From Pomphorhynchus laevis (taxonomy: Eukaryota > Acanthocephala > Palaeacanthocephala > Echinorhynchida > Pomphorhynchidae), in NCBI GenBank assembly GCA_012934845.2, contig WNNJ02001104.1, positions 62,001 to 126,000 on the forward strand: a stretch of DNA of 64,000 nucleotides. The letters are read 5' to 3'. Positions 45,591-58,800 of this stretch are shown piece by piece (the first letter of the stretch is position 1; every line of letters starts with the position of its first letter). Made by a program: the position numbers and the translations under genes. Below the pieces are notes generated by a model. The model was not told the origin of the DNA, did no database searches, and worked only from the letters and a program-made list of their open reading frames with translations.

Positions 45591-47597
45591 TTATTATTTA
45601 ATTACTAAATTTATAAATTTTGATTTAGTATTATTATTTTTTATTTTATAACTATATTAAATGTGTAGACTCAGTTTGATTTACCAAAGATACTAAATAA
45701 TAAAATTTCATCAGAGGAAATACGTCATTAGCATGCATAATGTGTAATTACAATGACTTTTTAAAAAATAAAAGAAGACAAAAATAAAACTTATTAGTTT
45801 TAATAATACTAATATTGAATACAAATTTACAAAACTAATATGTTTTTTCTGTTTCTTCAATTTTCAGCCATTTACTATTCGCCAGTTACGTTTTTCGAAA
45901 TTTTTAAATCTTTAAATAATTTTTTCGTTAAATTTTTCAACATTTTTTATTAATCCATAGCTTCCTGTTATTTTGATTAATTATATAGAAGATAGATATC
46001 TAGATATGAACATTAAATAGTTGATTATTTCGTTTTTGAATCATTAGAATCATTGTAACACTTATAACCGAAATAAGACAATAAAAATAATAAGGATATT
46101 ATAAATATATCAAATATTTGTAATACGTTATAATAATATATCATAAAATAACTAAATCCAGTAAAATGTTTCCTATTTAAGTAAACAAGAACGGTTTAAC
46201 TGCTAACAAAATAGATGTACTGCCAATCTACAAGGGCATTAAGTTTGCAATTATAATTGGACGCTATAAAGAAATTAAATCACCTGCTTAAAATCTGATC
46301 ATGTAGAAAACAGATTTTTAATTTGCGATTTTTAATCTGTATTTTTCTTCTAAAAATGTTGGAGACATCTTTGCGTCATATGCATTAAAGTATATTTGCA
46401 CAAAATATTATGCTTTTCTATTGGACCGACGTGTGTAGATAATAATGCATACATATTCGATTGTATTTGTATTCAATTACATTTCGCATAGCAAATCTTT
46501 CTATTAATATGACGTCAGTATTTGTTGATGGTTAAAAAATTTGAAATCTCTGTTGTTTTATGATATTGTATTCAAAGAGTTTAAATCGCATTGTCTTCTG
46601 GTAGTCAGTAAATACACATTTCTTGTGGAAATTCTATCAAAGCGTTTATATTTATAATCATCTTTATACTTTATTCTTTTCATTGTTTAATTATGAAATT
46701 AACAATAATTTTAATTTCAATTATAGTAAAATATTTCAATTATATTAAATATAATTTAAAATGAGTGAACAATTAATTTATAATATTAAATTTAATATTA
46801 ATATTAAGTTTGTCGATGTTAATAAATAATGTATTAACAAATGTTAATATTAAATATGTTTTCATTGGTTTATGTTTTTACTTCTTTTTAAAGTAGTATG
46901 TGTCAATAATGTGCCATCATATATGTCATTAATTTCAATGGCTTCAATTAAATTAAAATTTAATTTAAATTAAATTCAATTAAACAATGGCTTCGTTTTG
47001 TATTCGAAATATAATATTTTGAATATGTGCAATATTACAATATATTACAATACAATATTTAATATGCGATCATTTTTGACTGTTTTCAAGTTTTTAATTA
47101 CTTCATATATGTGTAATAGGTAATTCTTTTTTGATAGTTTTCAAGTTTTTAATTACTTCATATAAATTATTCTTTTATTCAAAGGATTTTTAGTTTTGAT
47201 TATAATTATATTTTCCAAATTGATTTGGATTTTATATCTACGAAAGGATCATCAGCTTCTCTACTGATGCTGGATTTTGTAATGATTAACACCAAACATT
47301 ATGATACAAATGTTCTTTTCGCTACAAATGAGTTTTTAAGAGAACCGGATGTATATTATACAAATAATATAATATTATTTGTATAATATACATACGGTTT
47401 GTGTGTATATTTAAAAGTTGTAGATTGGGAAGGTTGGGATCAACTTTCCTATCTACAACTAATTAAAATAATTTATTATAGTACGGAATCAAATAAACTT
47501 GTATTATTCGAGAAAACATTGTCAATTCAATATTTCAATAGCTTCTGTCTGCTATCATCTTTAGGAACTACTGCTTCACACAACGTAATTTTTTTAT

Positions 47598-47765
47598 AAA
47601 GAATTATTGGAGCTAAATCAAAGAAGAGAGGATTTTTTGATATTTCGTTATCTTTTGTTACATCTTCATAAAATTACCAGTAATTTTCTGAAGATGCTAA
47701 CAGTAGTTAGCGAAATATCAAAAATCATTTCCTATTTTCTTTGATCCAGTTCCAATAATTCTTTA
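47598..47765. mobile_element. 168-bp inverted-repeat (MITE-like) element
   Basis: Ends AAAGAATTATTGGAGCTAAA and its near complement (GATCCAGTTCCAATAATTCT) are about 28 bp long, with a second inner pair (TTTGATATTTCG / CGAAATATCAAA). Related pieces lie at 9040-9180 and 22465-22500. No coding capacity. Confidence 0.7.
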
Positions 47766-48239
47766 TCAATAATGCATTATTATCAACTATTTAAAAGTTT
47801 TATATACAAAAGTTTTAAAAAACTTCACAGTAAGAAAAAAACCAAGAAACTAAATAAATAAAATTTGTTAATGAAAGTTGAAAAACAAGAAACAATCACA
47901 AACAAAAACAAGAAGAAATCACAAAACAAAAAAGGAACAATAAAAACATCGAGTCAAAAACATTAACATATTTTCATTTCTTTCCTTTTTTTATAAATTT
48001 ATCTGTAATAATAATGTTTTAGAAAACATTATGGCTATTAAAAAATATACCTAAAATGAAAGTGAAATTAGGTTAAGTGAATTGGGACTGGCTGAATCAG
48101 CTTGATCAAATGGATTTCAACGTCACTAATTTTTTGTCACATATTACAATAGTAAATCGACACTCACTGAACCTCGTATTTATCCCTCACTTATTTTTCT
48201 TGAATTAAATTAAGTTCTTCAAATTTTCATTCTTCTTAT

Positions 48240-48660
48240 CCTGCACTTTGTTTAATGATAGTAAGAACAATATGCGCTTTAGTTTGAACATATGCGATAA
48301 GGAGGGAATGAGCCAAGACATTCTGAATTCTATTACCGGCGTTTGTCACGACATGATTAATGAAATTTCATTGACTGAATTGCCGTTTATGCAATCAGGA
48401 GTGAAGGAGTCACGACCTCCTGAAACCTATGACTAGTGTTGTTCACTATATGATTCATGAAATTTTATTGATTGAACTGGCCGGTTGACGAATGCTCACC
48501 TCTGCAACGCTAAAAACAAATTCCAAATTTACCTTCAATCTAGGACCCAGTTTACCGCGTTATTGATTTCAGTCATAGAATTTGAGCCACTTATTGGGAT
48601 GACATTACAATAAGTGAATACAACCATTAACACGCTTTTTTTGTTGATTTAATTTTTAAT
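48240..48660 (-). repeat. Inverted partner of the block at 58200-58680
   Basis: Shares, in reverse complement, the ~97-bp units (GTGAACAACACTAGTCATAG; TCCTGATTGCATAAACGGCA) and the flank (GACCCAGTTTACCGCGTTAT; ATAGAATTTGAGCCACTTA). About two units are present. Confidence 0.75.
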
Positions 48661-50908
48661 GCTTATCTTAACTTTTCTCGTGCTTGTATCTGTATATTTT
48701 ATTCATTTCTTAATTTCATTATTTAAACTTTTTAATCATAATTCAATTTTTGATTAATTTTTTGCAAATAACAAAAAGGCCAACCAGTGATTACATTTTA
48801 AGAATGTAATTTTAAAGTGAAAGAGCATGACTGCAGTCTTGATTTTGTGATTTCATTAAGTATTGTGATCACTCAACCACATCTTCATATAGCTGCAATT
48901 TCAGTTAGAAGTTAAATCTTCCAATTCAACGGCCTTAAAAAGTCAATCAAACTGCATATTTAAACTTTTTTTTAAAATGAAATATATAAGTATAAATATA
49001 TTTTTTCAAGGAAGTGCTTCAATAAAATATTTACTATGAAATTTATTAGCGATGGAGGCTCACAGTTTAATGTTATCGGTAATCACATGATATATGGAAA
49101 ATATCTACAATCTGAACATGAAATAAATGGAAAAGGGAAGAGGGTAAAAGGGGAAGACAATAATTTTGGGTATTTTAGACTGATTAATGTTAAAGCATTT
49201 GAAAAAGTTAATTATAGTTAATTATTTGTTCGATTTATAAAGAATCAATAATCGTAACAGTTTAATTTGGTCTAATCCTACCGTTAAACTTATTTTCAAT
49301 CGCAACAAAGGATTTTCTTTCATGTACCGCTCTCGCCTGAATTCCTCTCGTCTTTTGGAGCTAAGATCACAAATTTCCCGCCTTGTCAAACCTATCAAAA
49401 ACAATAAAAACAATTGAATTTTTAAAAGTAAAATTTGTAATTCAATTTATTATCAATTAAATTTTACAACTTAATGTTTTATTAAAATTCCAGATACTAA
49501 CAACTTTAAATATTCCTTTTAAATGAATAGTGTTCGAACTGCACATCAATTTGACGATAGTAGAGCCAAATGCCAATAAGATTTAACATAAACACATGTA
49601 CATTTAATTTCCGATTAACGCTATGGCAATTAAATTACAGATAAGCACTCGTCGCAATGCTCAGAAATGGACATTAATGTTATTTTATATCGGATACGGA
49701 AGAATTTCGTTATTTTTTGAAGCAGCATGAAAGTTGAATGTTTATTAAGGAAGTGGATGCAGCAATTATATGACGAAATGATTGTTTATGTCTGATTATT
49801 ATCAATATGTTCGTATACTAAGATTAATCCAGATCCTTAGTCAGTATATCTTATGAAACTACATTATGTAGACTGATTTTTTAACTGCAATCCGAAAGTA
49901 AAGATACCAAGAAACCTAAAATCAAGCACTTTATATTTAAGAAGTTATTCGCTGTTTTATGTTTAATATAAAATATATAATTTTCTGCTCTATTAATTAG
50001 TTATTGAAATTATACTGTATGACGTAAAGGGGTTAAATACATTAATTTATTAAAGACACATTTATTGATGCCATTTATAGCAAATCACATGAGAAAACTG
50101 AGTATACGTTTATTTATTATATGTTAGGTAAAAATGATAACAAATTATAAAGATTAAATAATTATATAAAATTTTATATAATTTAAATTTAAAATAAACA
50201 AAACTTATTTTATCTTCTAAATAAAGATAAAAAAAGTTATAAATTAATAAATAATATACTATGTATCTGAATAAGGATTAGGTTTCATCAAAAGAAACTA
50301 CTATGTTATCAAATTTCTGACTTTATTCTTCGAACAATATAGCAGCGGCCAAATATATGCTAATGACATCTTTCCTTTGATGAAATTTGATTATTTAGTG
50401 TTCACTTTTCAAATACAAAATATATTATTTAATATCCATCCATAAAAGGTTTCTGCTAATTTCGGTTGACTTAGAAAAAAAGTATATATTATTCTGACAA
50501 AAAGTATTATATTTGTTTACCATACAATAATTTTTATTGTATGGTAAACTAATTTTTATTGTATGGTATTTTTATTTATTAATTTTTATTTTTAATCTAT
50601 AATTATAATCTATAATTATAGTTTAATATAATTATAATTTTAATCTATAATTATCTTTATAATTTTTATTGATAAAAATTATAAAGATAATAAAAAGTTA
50701 TATAAGATGTTATACACTTTTTATTTAAAATAAAGAATACTTATTTTATCTTTAAGAAATAAAATAAAGATAAAAAAGTTATAAATTAATAAATAAATAA
50801 TATATTACGTTTCCGGTAAGAATTAAAAGTCATCAGGAGAAATTGCTATGTTATCAAGTTTCGGCCTTGATTCCTTGAACAATATTTGCTAATGAAAATA
50901 GGCAGCGT

Positions 50909-51662
50909 TCAAATATTTGCTAATGACGTATTTCCTCTGATTAAATTTGTTTTCCATACAAATTTTCCGCTTAAAAGTTTAAATTTATTTTTAAAAATAT
51001 TTTGCTGATACGATTTTCTGTTTGATAGTATTTTATAGTAACCTAGTTTAAAATATGTATCTATTAAATTATTTAAATTATTTTGAAGAAAGCCAATATC
51101 ATTACATATTGTTGCAATTCTTAAAATTTCATTTATTAATGTATTATATTTTATATTATATGGTATGCATGAATGCTCATGCAAAAATATGTTTCTTGTA
51201 AATTTAAATATGTCATCTTTACGATATAAATTAATAGTAGTTTTAGTTAATGTTAATTTAATGTTCATATCTAGATATACACCTTCTTTATCATTAATAT
51301 TGGTTTTGTTAAGAATAAGGCTTTTTGGATAAATTTGTTCACTAATTTAATAAAAATTGTTAGAGTTAAATACACATATATCATCAATATATCGAAACAT
51401 ATATTTCATATATTTATATGGTTTAAATTTAGTTTTTACACAGTTATGGACAAATTCATATTCTATAAAGCTTAAAAAGAAGTCAGCTATAATTGGGCTA
51501 CTATTACCACCGATTGGAACACTTTTTACTTGTCTAAATATAGATGTCCCTACATTTAAATAATTTTGATTTATCAAAATATTTAAGGATTCTATTAATT
51601 CAATTTTATCCATATATTTATATTTACTTGATGGTTTAATTTTGTTAGATAGGCGTTATAAT

Positions 51663-51738
<76 letters not shown>

Positions 51739-54700
51739 TTTTCCGAATATAAGATTAATTAATTTTACTAACGCTTCTTTAATATCTACTGAATCTAGAT
51801 TTGTATAAAGCGTACTAAAATCGTATGTATTTATATTTTGAAAATTTATTCCTTTTGTCTGTTCTAAAAATTCTTTCGTAGAATTAATACTGAAATAGTG
51901 TTTTATATCAGTATTAATTTCGATTACCTTGCAATATTTTTTGAAGCGTGTTTTAATTACTTTAAGTGTTTTATTCGAGTTAACAAATAGGGTTTCAATG
52001 CATATTTAAAAGCACTACATATGAACCTAGGTTTTATTGAATGTTTATGTAATTTTGGATTCCAATATAATATAGGTATAGTTTTATCATCTGATTGAAT
52101 TTTTATACCCTTTTTATCCATTATAGAATAATGACTTTTAATATATGTTTCTAAGCTCAGATCACTACATTCTATGCTGCCTTTACATTTAAATCATTAT
52201 AATTTAACTCTTTCATTAGTATATCATAGTTATTACTTGCTTTATTAATAGTTGTTATTTTACAGTTATTCTTTAATTTAGTAAGTTCTGGATACATCTT
52301 TATTAATTTGATCTTTCATTTTATAATTGCCTGTTATTTTAATTTTAACTTTATCAAATAAATAATCTTTCCAAATTTTTGTTAGATAGGCGTTATAATT
52401 ATTACAACATATATGTATATCTTTTTCCGAATATAAGATTAATTAATTTTACTAACGCTTCTTTAATATCTAATAAATCAAGATTTGTATAAAGCGTACT
52501 AAAATTGTACGTATTTATATTTTGAAAATTTATTTCTTTTTGTCTATTCTAAAAATTATCTTCTAGAATTAATACTGACATAATGTTTTATACCAGTATT
52601 AATTTCGATTACCTTACAATATTTTTTGAAGTGTGCTTTAGTTGTTATTTTATAATTATGCTTTAATATAGTAAGTTCTAAATATCCATCATTTGGTCAT
52701 CCATTCCGTAAGACCGAATTTTTAACCTTATCTCTATGGCTAAGACAGGACACACTGCGAATGAACCTTATTTCGGTAGCCTGTATCCGATATCCTATCC
52801 TTTCGGTCATAACCCAAAGCTCATGACTATAGGTGAATCCATTTTACAGGTTTGGGCAAATTTATCAGACAAATATAAAAGACAATATATAAGATAATTT
52901 TATCAAATATATAATCTTTCCGAATATTTATCTTAGATGTATTTAAGCTTTCGTTATTAATCAGCTTAACAAAGTAAGCATTTAAGTCATTTTATAACGA
53001 ATTGTAAATTTTATTTTCATCGTTAATATTAAATCTATATTTGTATCCTTTTGATAGCATTTTCCTTAATTCGTCATTTTCAAATAATTATAAACTGTGT
53101 ATACATAATTGTATAACATAATTATATATAATTATGTATACTTATATATAATTATATATATTTATGTAAACATAATTTTATATATTTAATATTTTTAATT
53201 TATTCCAGATTATGATTACTTATTCCAGATTATGTTCATATATTTTATCAAAATAAAGATTTTTCTGCAATTGTATTTTGTTTTTAGAATGCTTTTAATA
53301 TTATCGTTACAAATCGCTTTCAATTCCCTATTATAATTAAATTTTTGCCCAAATGCCTTAAACAGTTTATAAGCAGTGATAGACAACTCGTTACAGGACG
53401 AGTTAACCCAAACTCGTCTTTCATTGATTTTGGGACAATTCGTTCCAGATTTTTTGTACGAATTTCTATAGCGAAACATAATTCACCCAGAATATATAAA
53501 TTTTTCAATAACCATCTAATTATTCAGTTTTTTATCCTACGTGCTTCTCAGTAAGTTTTAGGTAACTGTTAATACTGAACTCCAGAAAATTGTGTCAAAG
53601 GGGAGAAGGGGAAGAAGGAAGGGGAAACGGGGATTTTTGAAATTTACTCCAGTAATTTCCGAGTATTTCCTTGATGTGATCTGAGTTAGTTTAAAATGCA
53701 TATTTTAATCTTCTGAGGAAAGGATTTAATGAAGATGACTAACTTAGGATGCCTTCTGGTAAAAGAGATATTAAGGTTATTATATTAACTTTGAGACATT
53801 TACTCTTAAAATTTTAAATTGAGTTAAATTTTGTATAAAATAAATAAAAATGGTAAATTTACAAAACTTTTAATATTCATAATTTGTTGATAACTCTATT
53901 TAATTTAATCTTATCTATACCTTTGAGACTGAATTTACTCATTAGTTAGTATTAGATTGTTAGGATAGTGTTAGAGTAGTTTGTTAAAACAAAGATTAGT
54001 TTAGTTTGGTCTTCGTTAGAACGTGCTGGGACGAGTTGTCCTCGATCTGTGTTTAATTCATTTTAAGAATATTTTTATTTTAATCTGATCATATTATTAT
54101 TTTTGAATTATTTAAAAGGCTACCTATATTTATGTTATCTATACATTTATTAATGAATTTTATGGTTAATGTATATTTTCTATTGTTATTATTAACATTT
54201 ATTGTATGATTATAGCATTTTGTATTACAATAACTGTCTATTATACAACTTAGCCTATCATAGTCGTTAATTAATTTTTGATTTATTGAACATATGATAT
54301 CTTTAGAAAAACTTCTTATATTTACATAAAGATCTTTTAGCTTACTATCACTTAAAAGTTGTTTTAATATTTCTAATTCTTCATTTATATACATATCTTT
54401 TTTAATATTTTTAATTCTATTTTTCCTATTCCTTTTATCACCATGACTTCTTGGTTTGCGTTCAACCGGATTATTATAATATAGTTATTTATTATGTATT
54501 ATACTACTTCTGGCAATTCTTTAAAATAGGATAAAACACATATTTTTTGTAATTTTTACGTATATGTTACCTACATATCCTTTTTAATATATATGCTATC
54601 TATTCATTTATTAATGGAGAATATGAAAAGCTGTTTTTTCTAATTATTAAGACTTATTGTCCGATTAAAGTATTTTATATTACAATAACTGTCTATAATA

Positions 54701-54840
54701 AAACTTAGCCTATAATAGTATTTAGTTTATTTACGTTTAATTGAATAATTGATTTATTGTACAGTAATGTTCTAATTTATTATACAAATTTACAAACTTT
54801 CTATATTTACATAAAGATTTTTTATGATTAACATTTTGTT
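50909..54840 (-). mobile_element. Penelope-like element, largest copy, old and broken
   Basis: Minus-strand order: basic linker (RKPRSHGDKRNRKNRI, 54465), helical region (ILKQLLSDSKLKDLYVNIRS, 54394-54089), a region ending ELKAICNDNIKSIL (53508-53216), RT N-terminal half (about 52380-51750, with a second partial copy at 52640-52390) and RT C-terminal half (VGTSIFRQVKSVPIGGNSS, FRYIDDICVFNSNNF, LDMNIKLTLTKTTINLYRK, 51613-50909). A further degraded copy of the helical region sits at 54540-54840. A (TA) microsatellite interrupts the RT at 51665-51737. Confidence 0.65.
51665..51737. repeat. (TA)n microsatellite
   Basis: About 36 uninterrupted TA units inside the Penelope-like element. Confidence 0.95.
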
Positions 54841-55062
54841 AATTTTACAAATTGTTTTTAATGAAAAGGAATGGATTTGCGAAACCTTCACTGATAATGA
54901 TTTAAAACCATTTACAGCAGGAACATTTAGTTTGATTTGAATTGATGCAATAGTTTTATTTGAATCAATATCATAGTAGCATTATAATCAACAGCAAAGC
55001 GAAGCTTATTATTAACAAAAACAATCAGTTGAAAAACACCAAAAAATAAACATATTTTGAAC

Positions 55063-55821
55063 TCAGCATATTGGATCATAGTGATGATCGAAAATGTCTT
55101 TGATTCTGTTTCGATATGAAATTTTTGAACAATCACTGAGCATATATTGATATACTATGTACATTAATAAAAATAAAATCAGCAACATTGCAAATATATA
55201 GGTCGTCACATTCCATTTCCGTGTACACTTGCCAAACGAATTATGCTTATCGGTGGACTCTGCCGTTTTATTTTTGGCATGGTTTTCACTTTTACAATTT
55301 TGATGATCGAGATTAATATCATATGACGGACTGGGATTAGTTACAAACGAATCCACGCTAATGCCCTCATCTATGTTGTAAGAAGAGCTGCTCCTAGAGA
55401 AATGATCATATTGAGATAAAGCGTGTTGGTTGTCATCTGCTGAGTAATTTGATGACATTATTATCTCTTCCGTTGGTGTGGTATTTCGGCGCTTATCGCT
55501 TGCACTCCAAAAATTTCTTATATAATGTAGTCGTCTTTGTTGAGCAGTAGCACATTGGTAAATTAAAGGCTCAATACTTCTTTTTTGGATGTCAGCGCAT
55601 ATACTGCACTGAAACGAAATGGATAAGTTATTGTAAGAACTTGCTGAATGTAATATATCCATACACCATAGCTTAAGTAAGCGCTTTCTGTATTTTACAC
55701 GGTTCGTTCTCTGTTCAAATCCGTGAAAGTTAGCATTCAAGAATACTGAACTAAGCTCAGCATACATGCTGACGATCTTATTGTGAATTTTGTCAACTGC
55801 GCTCAAACTTCTAAGTTCAGA
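55063..55821 (-). CDS. Last exon of KASH-like gene
   Basis: 253 codons, acceptor TTATTTAG. Helical N-terminal half, a Ser-rich linker (SQYDHFSRSSSSYNIDEGIS), a basic patch (KCTRKWN) just before the membrane helix, and a short lumen-side-like tail. Open frame to a single TAA/TGA at 55063. Confidence 0.7.
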   Translation of the reverse strand, partial: SELRSLSAVDKIHNKIVSMYAELSSVFLNANFHGFEQRTNRVKYRKRLLKLWCMDILHSASSYNNLSISFQCSICADIQKRSIEPLIYQCATAQQRRLHYIRNFWSASDKRRNTTPTEEIIMSSNYSADDNQHALSQYDHFSRSSSSYNIDEGISVDSFVTNPSPSYDINLDHQNCKSENHAKNKTAESTDKHNSFGKCTRKWNVTTYIFAMLLILFLLMYIVYQYMLSDCSKISYRNRIKDIFDHHYDPIC

Positions 55822-58800
55822 CTAAATAAGTATAATCAAAATTAACACATAATGTACAGATGATTTAGACTAGTATAGAAACAATGCTATTAGACTGTTA
55901 TAAATATATTTCAATTAAAATGATTACATAAAAAATATATCAAATATTATCATATTATATTATCATATTATATTATCATATAATATAATATGTCATATTA
56001 TCATATCATATTATCAAATATTACACATATTTGATATATATATTAAATATGTGTTAATATATATTAACACATAATTTAAAAAAATATTTGAAAAATATTT
56101 TACATTATTACATGATATTTTTAGCCACTAAATAGTTTTAAAAGAAAAATATACAGAAAAAGAAAACAAAGTCAGTCCGGTCGTTAATGGAGTCTTCATT
56201 GTGTCACGGCCTCATGTCCACAGGGATCTGAGCTATCCAGCCAATCCAACACGCCGCTCTCCGACTAAACCACCCGGGTATCTCACTCCCCGAAGAATCC
56301 AATCGAGGCGGACTATGCTCGGTAATCGCGAGATGAGGAGCTTGAGAAACCTTAGTCTTTGCTCTGGGGAACGTCTTCTTGAAAAGAAGACTAATCCCTA
56401 GATAACCCAATAACCCAGAGGCGCATTTGGGTTTTCCCATTCAATAACAGATACTGAGCCCGTTTTAGGGATCACCTAGCTTTCTTCAGAATACGCTTGA
56501 GTATATCTAGGTCAACTTTCGCTGACCAGTTCACCGTAATGGTGAACCCCACGTATTTTACAAGACTTGTGAAGGTAGGAAGTGGTTGAGGCTGCAAAAT
56601 GGAGGAGAGTGCTAATCTCTTAGGCTTCTTATTGGTGACTTAAGAGATTAGTACTATCTTAATAATAGTATTTTCAATATTGAAGAATATTTTACATTAT
56701 TACATGATATTTTTAGCTATAAAATATATTGTATATTTATAAATTCAAAATATATTGAATATTTTAAATTAAAAATAAACGTTGAAATATTCATAAATTA
56801 TATTTAAAATTACAAATACTTAAAACTCACTAAGGTTATAGTCTTTGATAATTATAAATTACCTCATGATTACATCTATTTAATTGCATATCTATTTGTG
56901 TAAATTAATTACATCATAATTTCATGTATCCTACACTTAAATTAAAAAATCTCAAAGTTAATGATAAATAAGCTCTTGTATTGCTACTCGAAATTGAATT
57001 AATCTTATTAATACAAGATGTTATATTCTGACATTATAAATTCAACTTTTGAGCAAAATAGCAAATTAGAAACAAAAATATAGACGATAAAAATACTGAC
57101 CTGGACACTTCTGTTCACTGCTGATACATGTTCCTTCGTTAGTTCCGTGGTCGATATTTCATTTTCGTAGCTGCGTAAATGGGCTTCACAATCGGTCAAT
57201 GTTCTTTCGATGCCAAGAAATTCATTCGACATCTCGTTTATATATCCGTGAATATGTCGTAGCTCATCAATCGCATCATTTGTTCTATTCATAACATTCA
57301 AAACATTAAAACTATGACAATTAAGTAAATAAGTTTACTGAAATTATATTTATAAAAACATTTTATAATAATTTAGCAATCAAAAGAAAATTTTATGAAT
57401 TAATATGTGTTATTGTGGTTTTTCAGATGGAATTACCGTAGTATCGGGTTTTATTCGACCCACTAAAAGGCGAAAACAAATCCTGGTGATTGTAAAAATT
57501 TGAGTGATGCATAAAACCAATCGATTATAATGATAATTAAATTCGCTTTTTAGTATTACGCTCGTATGGTAATTCGTTTGATAGGCATGATGTTACTCAT
57601 GCGAGATGTATATTTTTATTCACCAAACAAACAGAAAACAAAACAATATAAAACCTTGTTACCAAACTTAAATATGAGGATTCATACTGAAAGCTTATTA
57701 TACCTTGTTGTTCAATAAGTGCACTTTATCTGCAAATAATTTACATTTTGTTCATATTAATTGTATTTTACAGATTACTTTTTATTCCTATTTAAGCATT
57801 GTAGTGAGGTCTTACTTATTTAGTTTACGAGTTAAGAATAATAACGTTTTTTTATCAATTGAGTAGATCGTCACGATATTTATGTTTATCATTCAAGTTC
57901 ATTAAATTTCATTATAAAACCTTAAAAATAATAAATCAGATCTGATAACTGAATCTACGTATTTTATACTATTTATAAATTTAAAATAAAGATAAATAAC
58001 TATAAATAATAAATAATTATATAATATTTTATACATTTTATATTTATATCAAGTCAAAATTTACAATTGAAATTTAAAATAAAAGTCAATTTTTATGAAT
58101 TAACTAATCAGAATAAGCATTAGAGGACATCAGGAGGAAGTGTTATGCTATCTGGTTTCGGCCTTTATTCCTCGACCCAACATAGCAGCGGGTCGAGGTG
58201 TGCTAATAAGCACATAAAGCGTGTTTATCGTTGTATTCACTTTGTTGTAATGTCATGCTAATTAGTGGCTCAAATTCTATGACTGAAATCAATAACGCGG
58301 TAAACTGGGTCCTAGCCTAGATTGAAGGTAAATTTGGAATGTGTTTTTAGCGTTGCATAGATGAACATTCGTCAAACGGCCCGTTCAGCCAATGAAATTT
58401 CATGAATCATATAGTGAACAACACTAGTCATAGGATTCAGGATGTCGTGACTCATTCGCTCCTGATTGCATAAACGGCAATTCAGTAAATGAAATTCCAT
58501 TAATCATGTCGTGACCAACACCGGTCATAGGATTCAGGAGGCTGTGACTCATTCACTCCTTATCACATAAACGACCAGTTTAGTCAATGAAATTTAATGA
58601 ACATTGTCGTGACCATCACTGGTAATAGAATTCAGGATGTCGTGACTCATTCACTCCTGATCGCATAATTTTATTCTGATACAATGTATCAGAATAAGCA
58701 TTAGAGGTCGTCAATGATAATCTATTATTTATAATAGATTAATAATAAGTTCATAATAAATAATAAATAATTGTAAATAATAAAAATTTGTAATATATTT

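Larger units (their letters stand above)
45600..50900. other. Gene-free, AT-rich intergenic stretch with repeats
   Basis: No host exon seen. It holds the MITE-like element at 47598, an inverted copy of the 97-bp tandem block (48240-48660) and two copies of the dispersed AT-rich family (50140-50400 and 50660-50945). Small frames such as 47399-47599 and 49036-49221 carry no recognisable domain. Confidence 0.5.

Noticed and set aside
48248-48436. 62-codon frame
   Set aside because: It lies in the inverted copy of the 97-bp tandem repeat block, so the frame is a repeat artefact.
56201-56440. Frames of 66-78 codons on both strands
   Set aside because: They fall in the LINE 3' tail shared with 33300-33720 and have no conserved domain.
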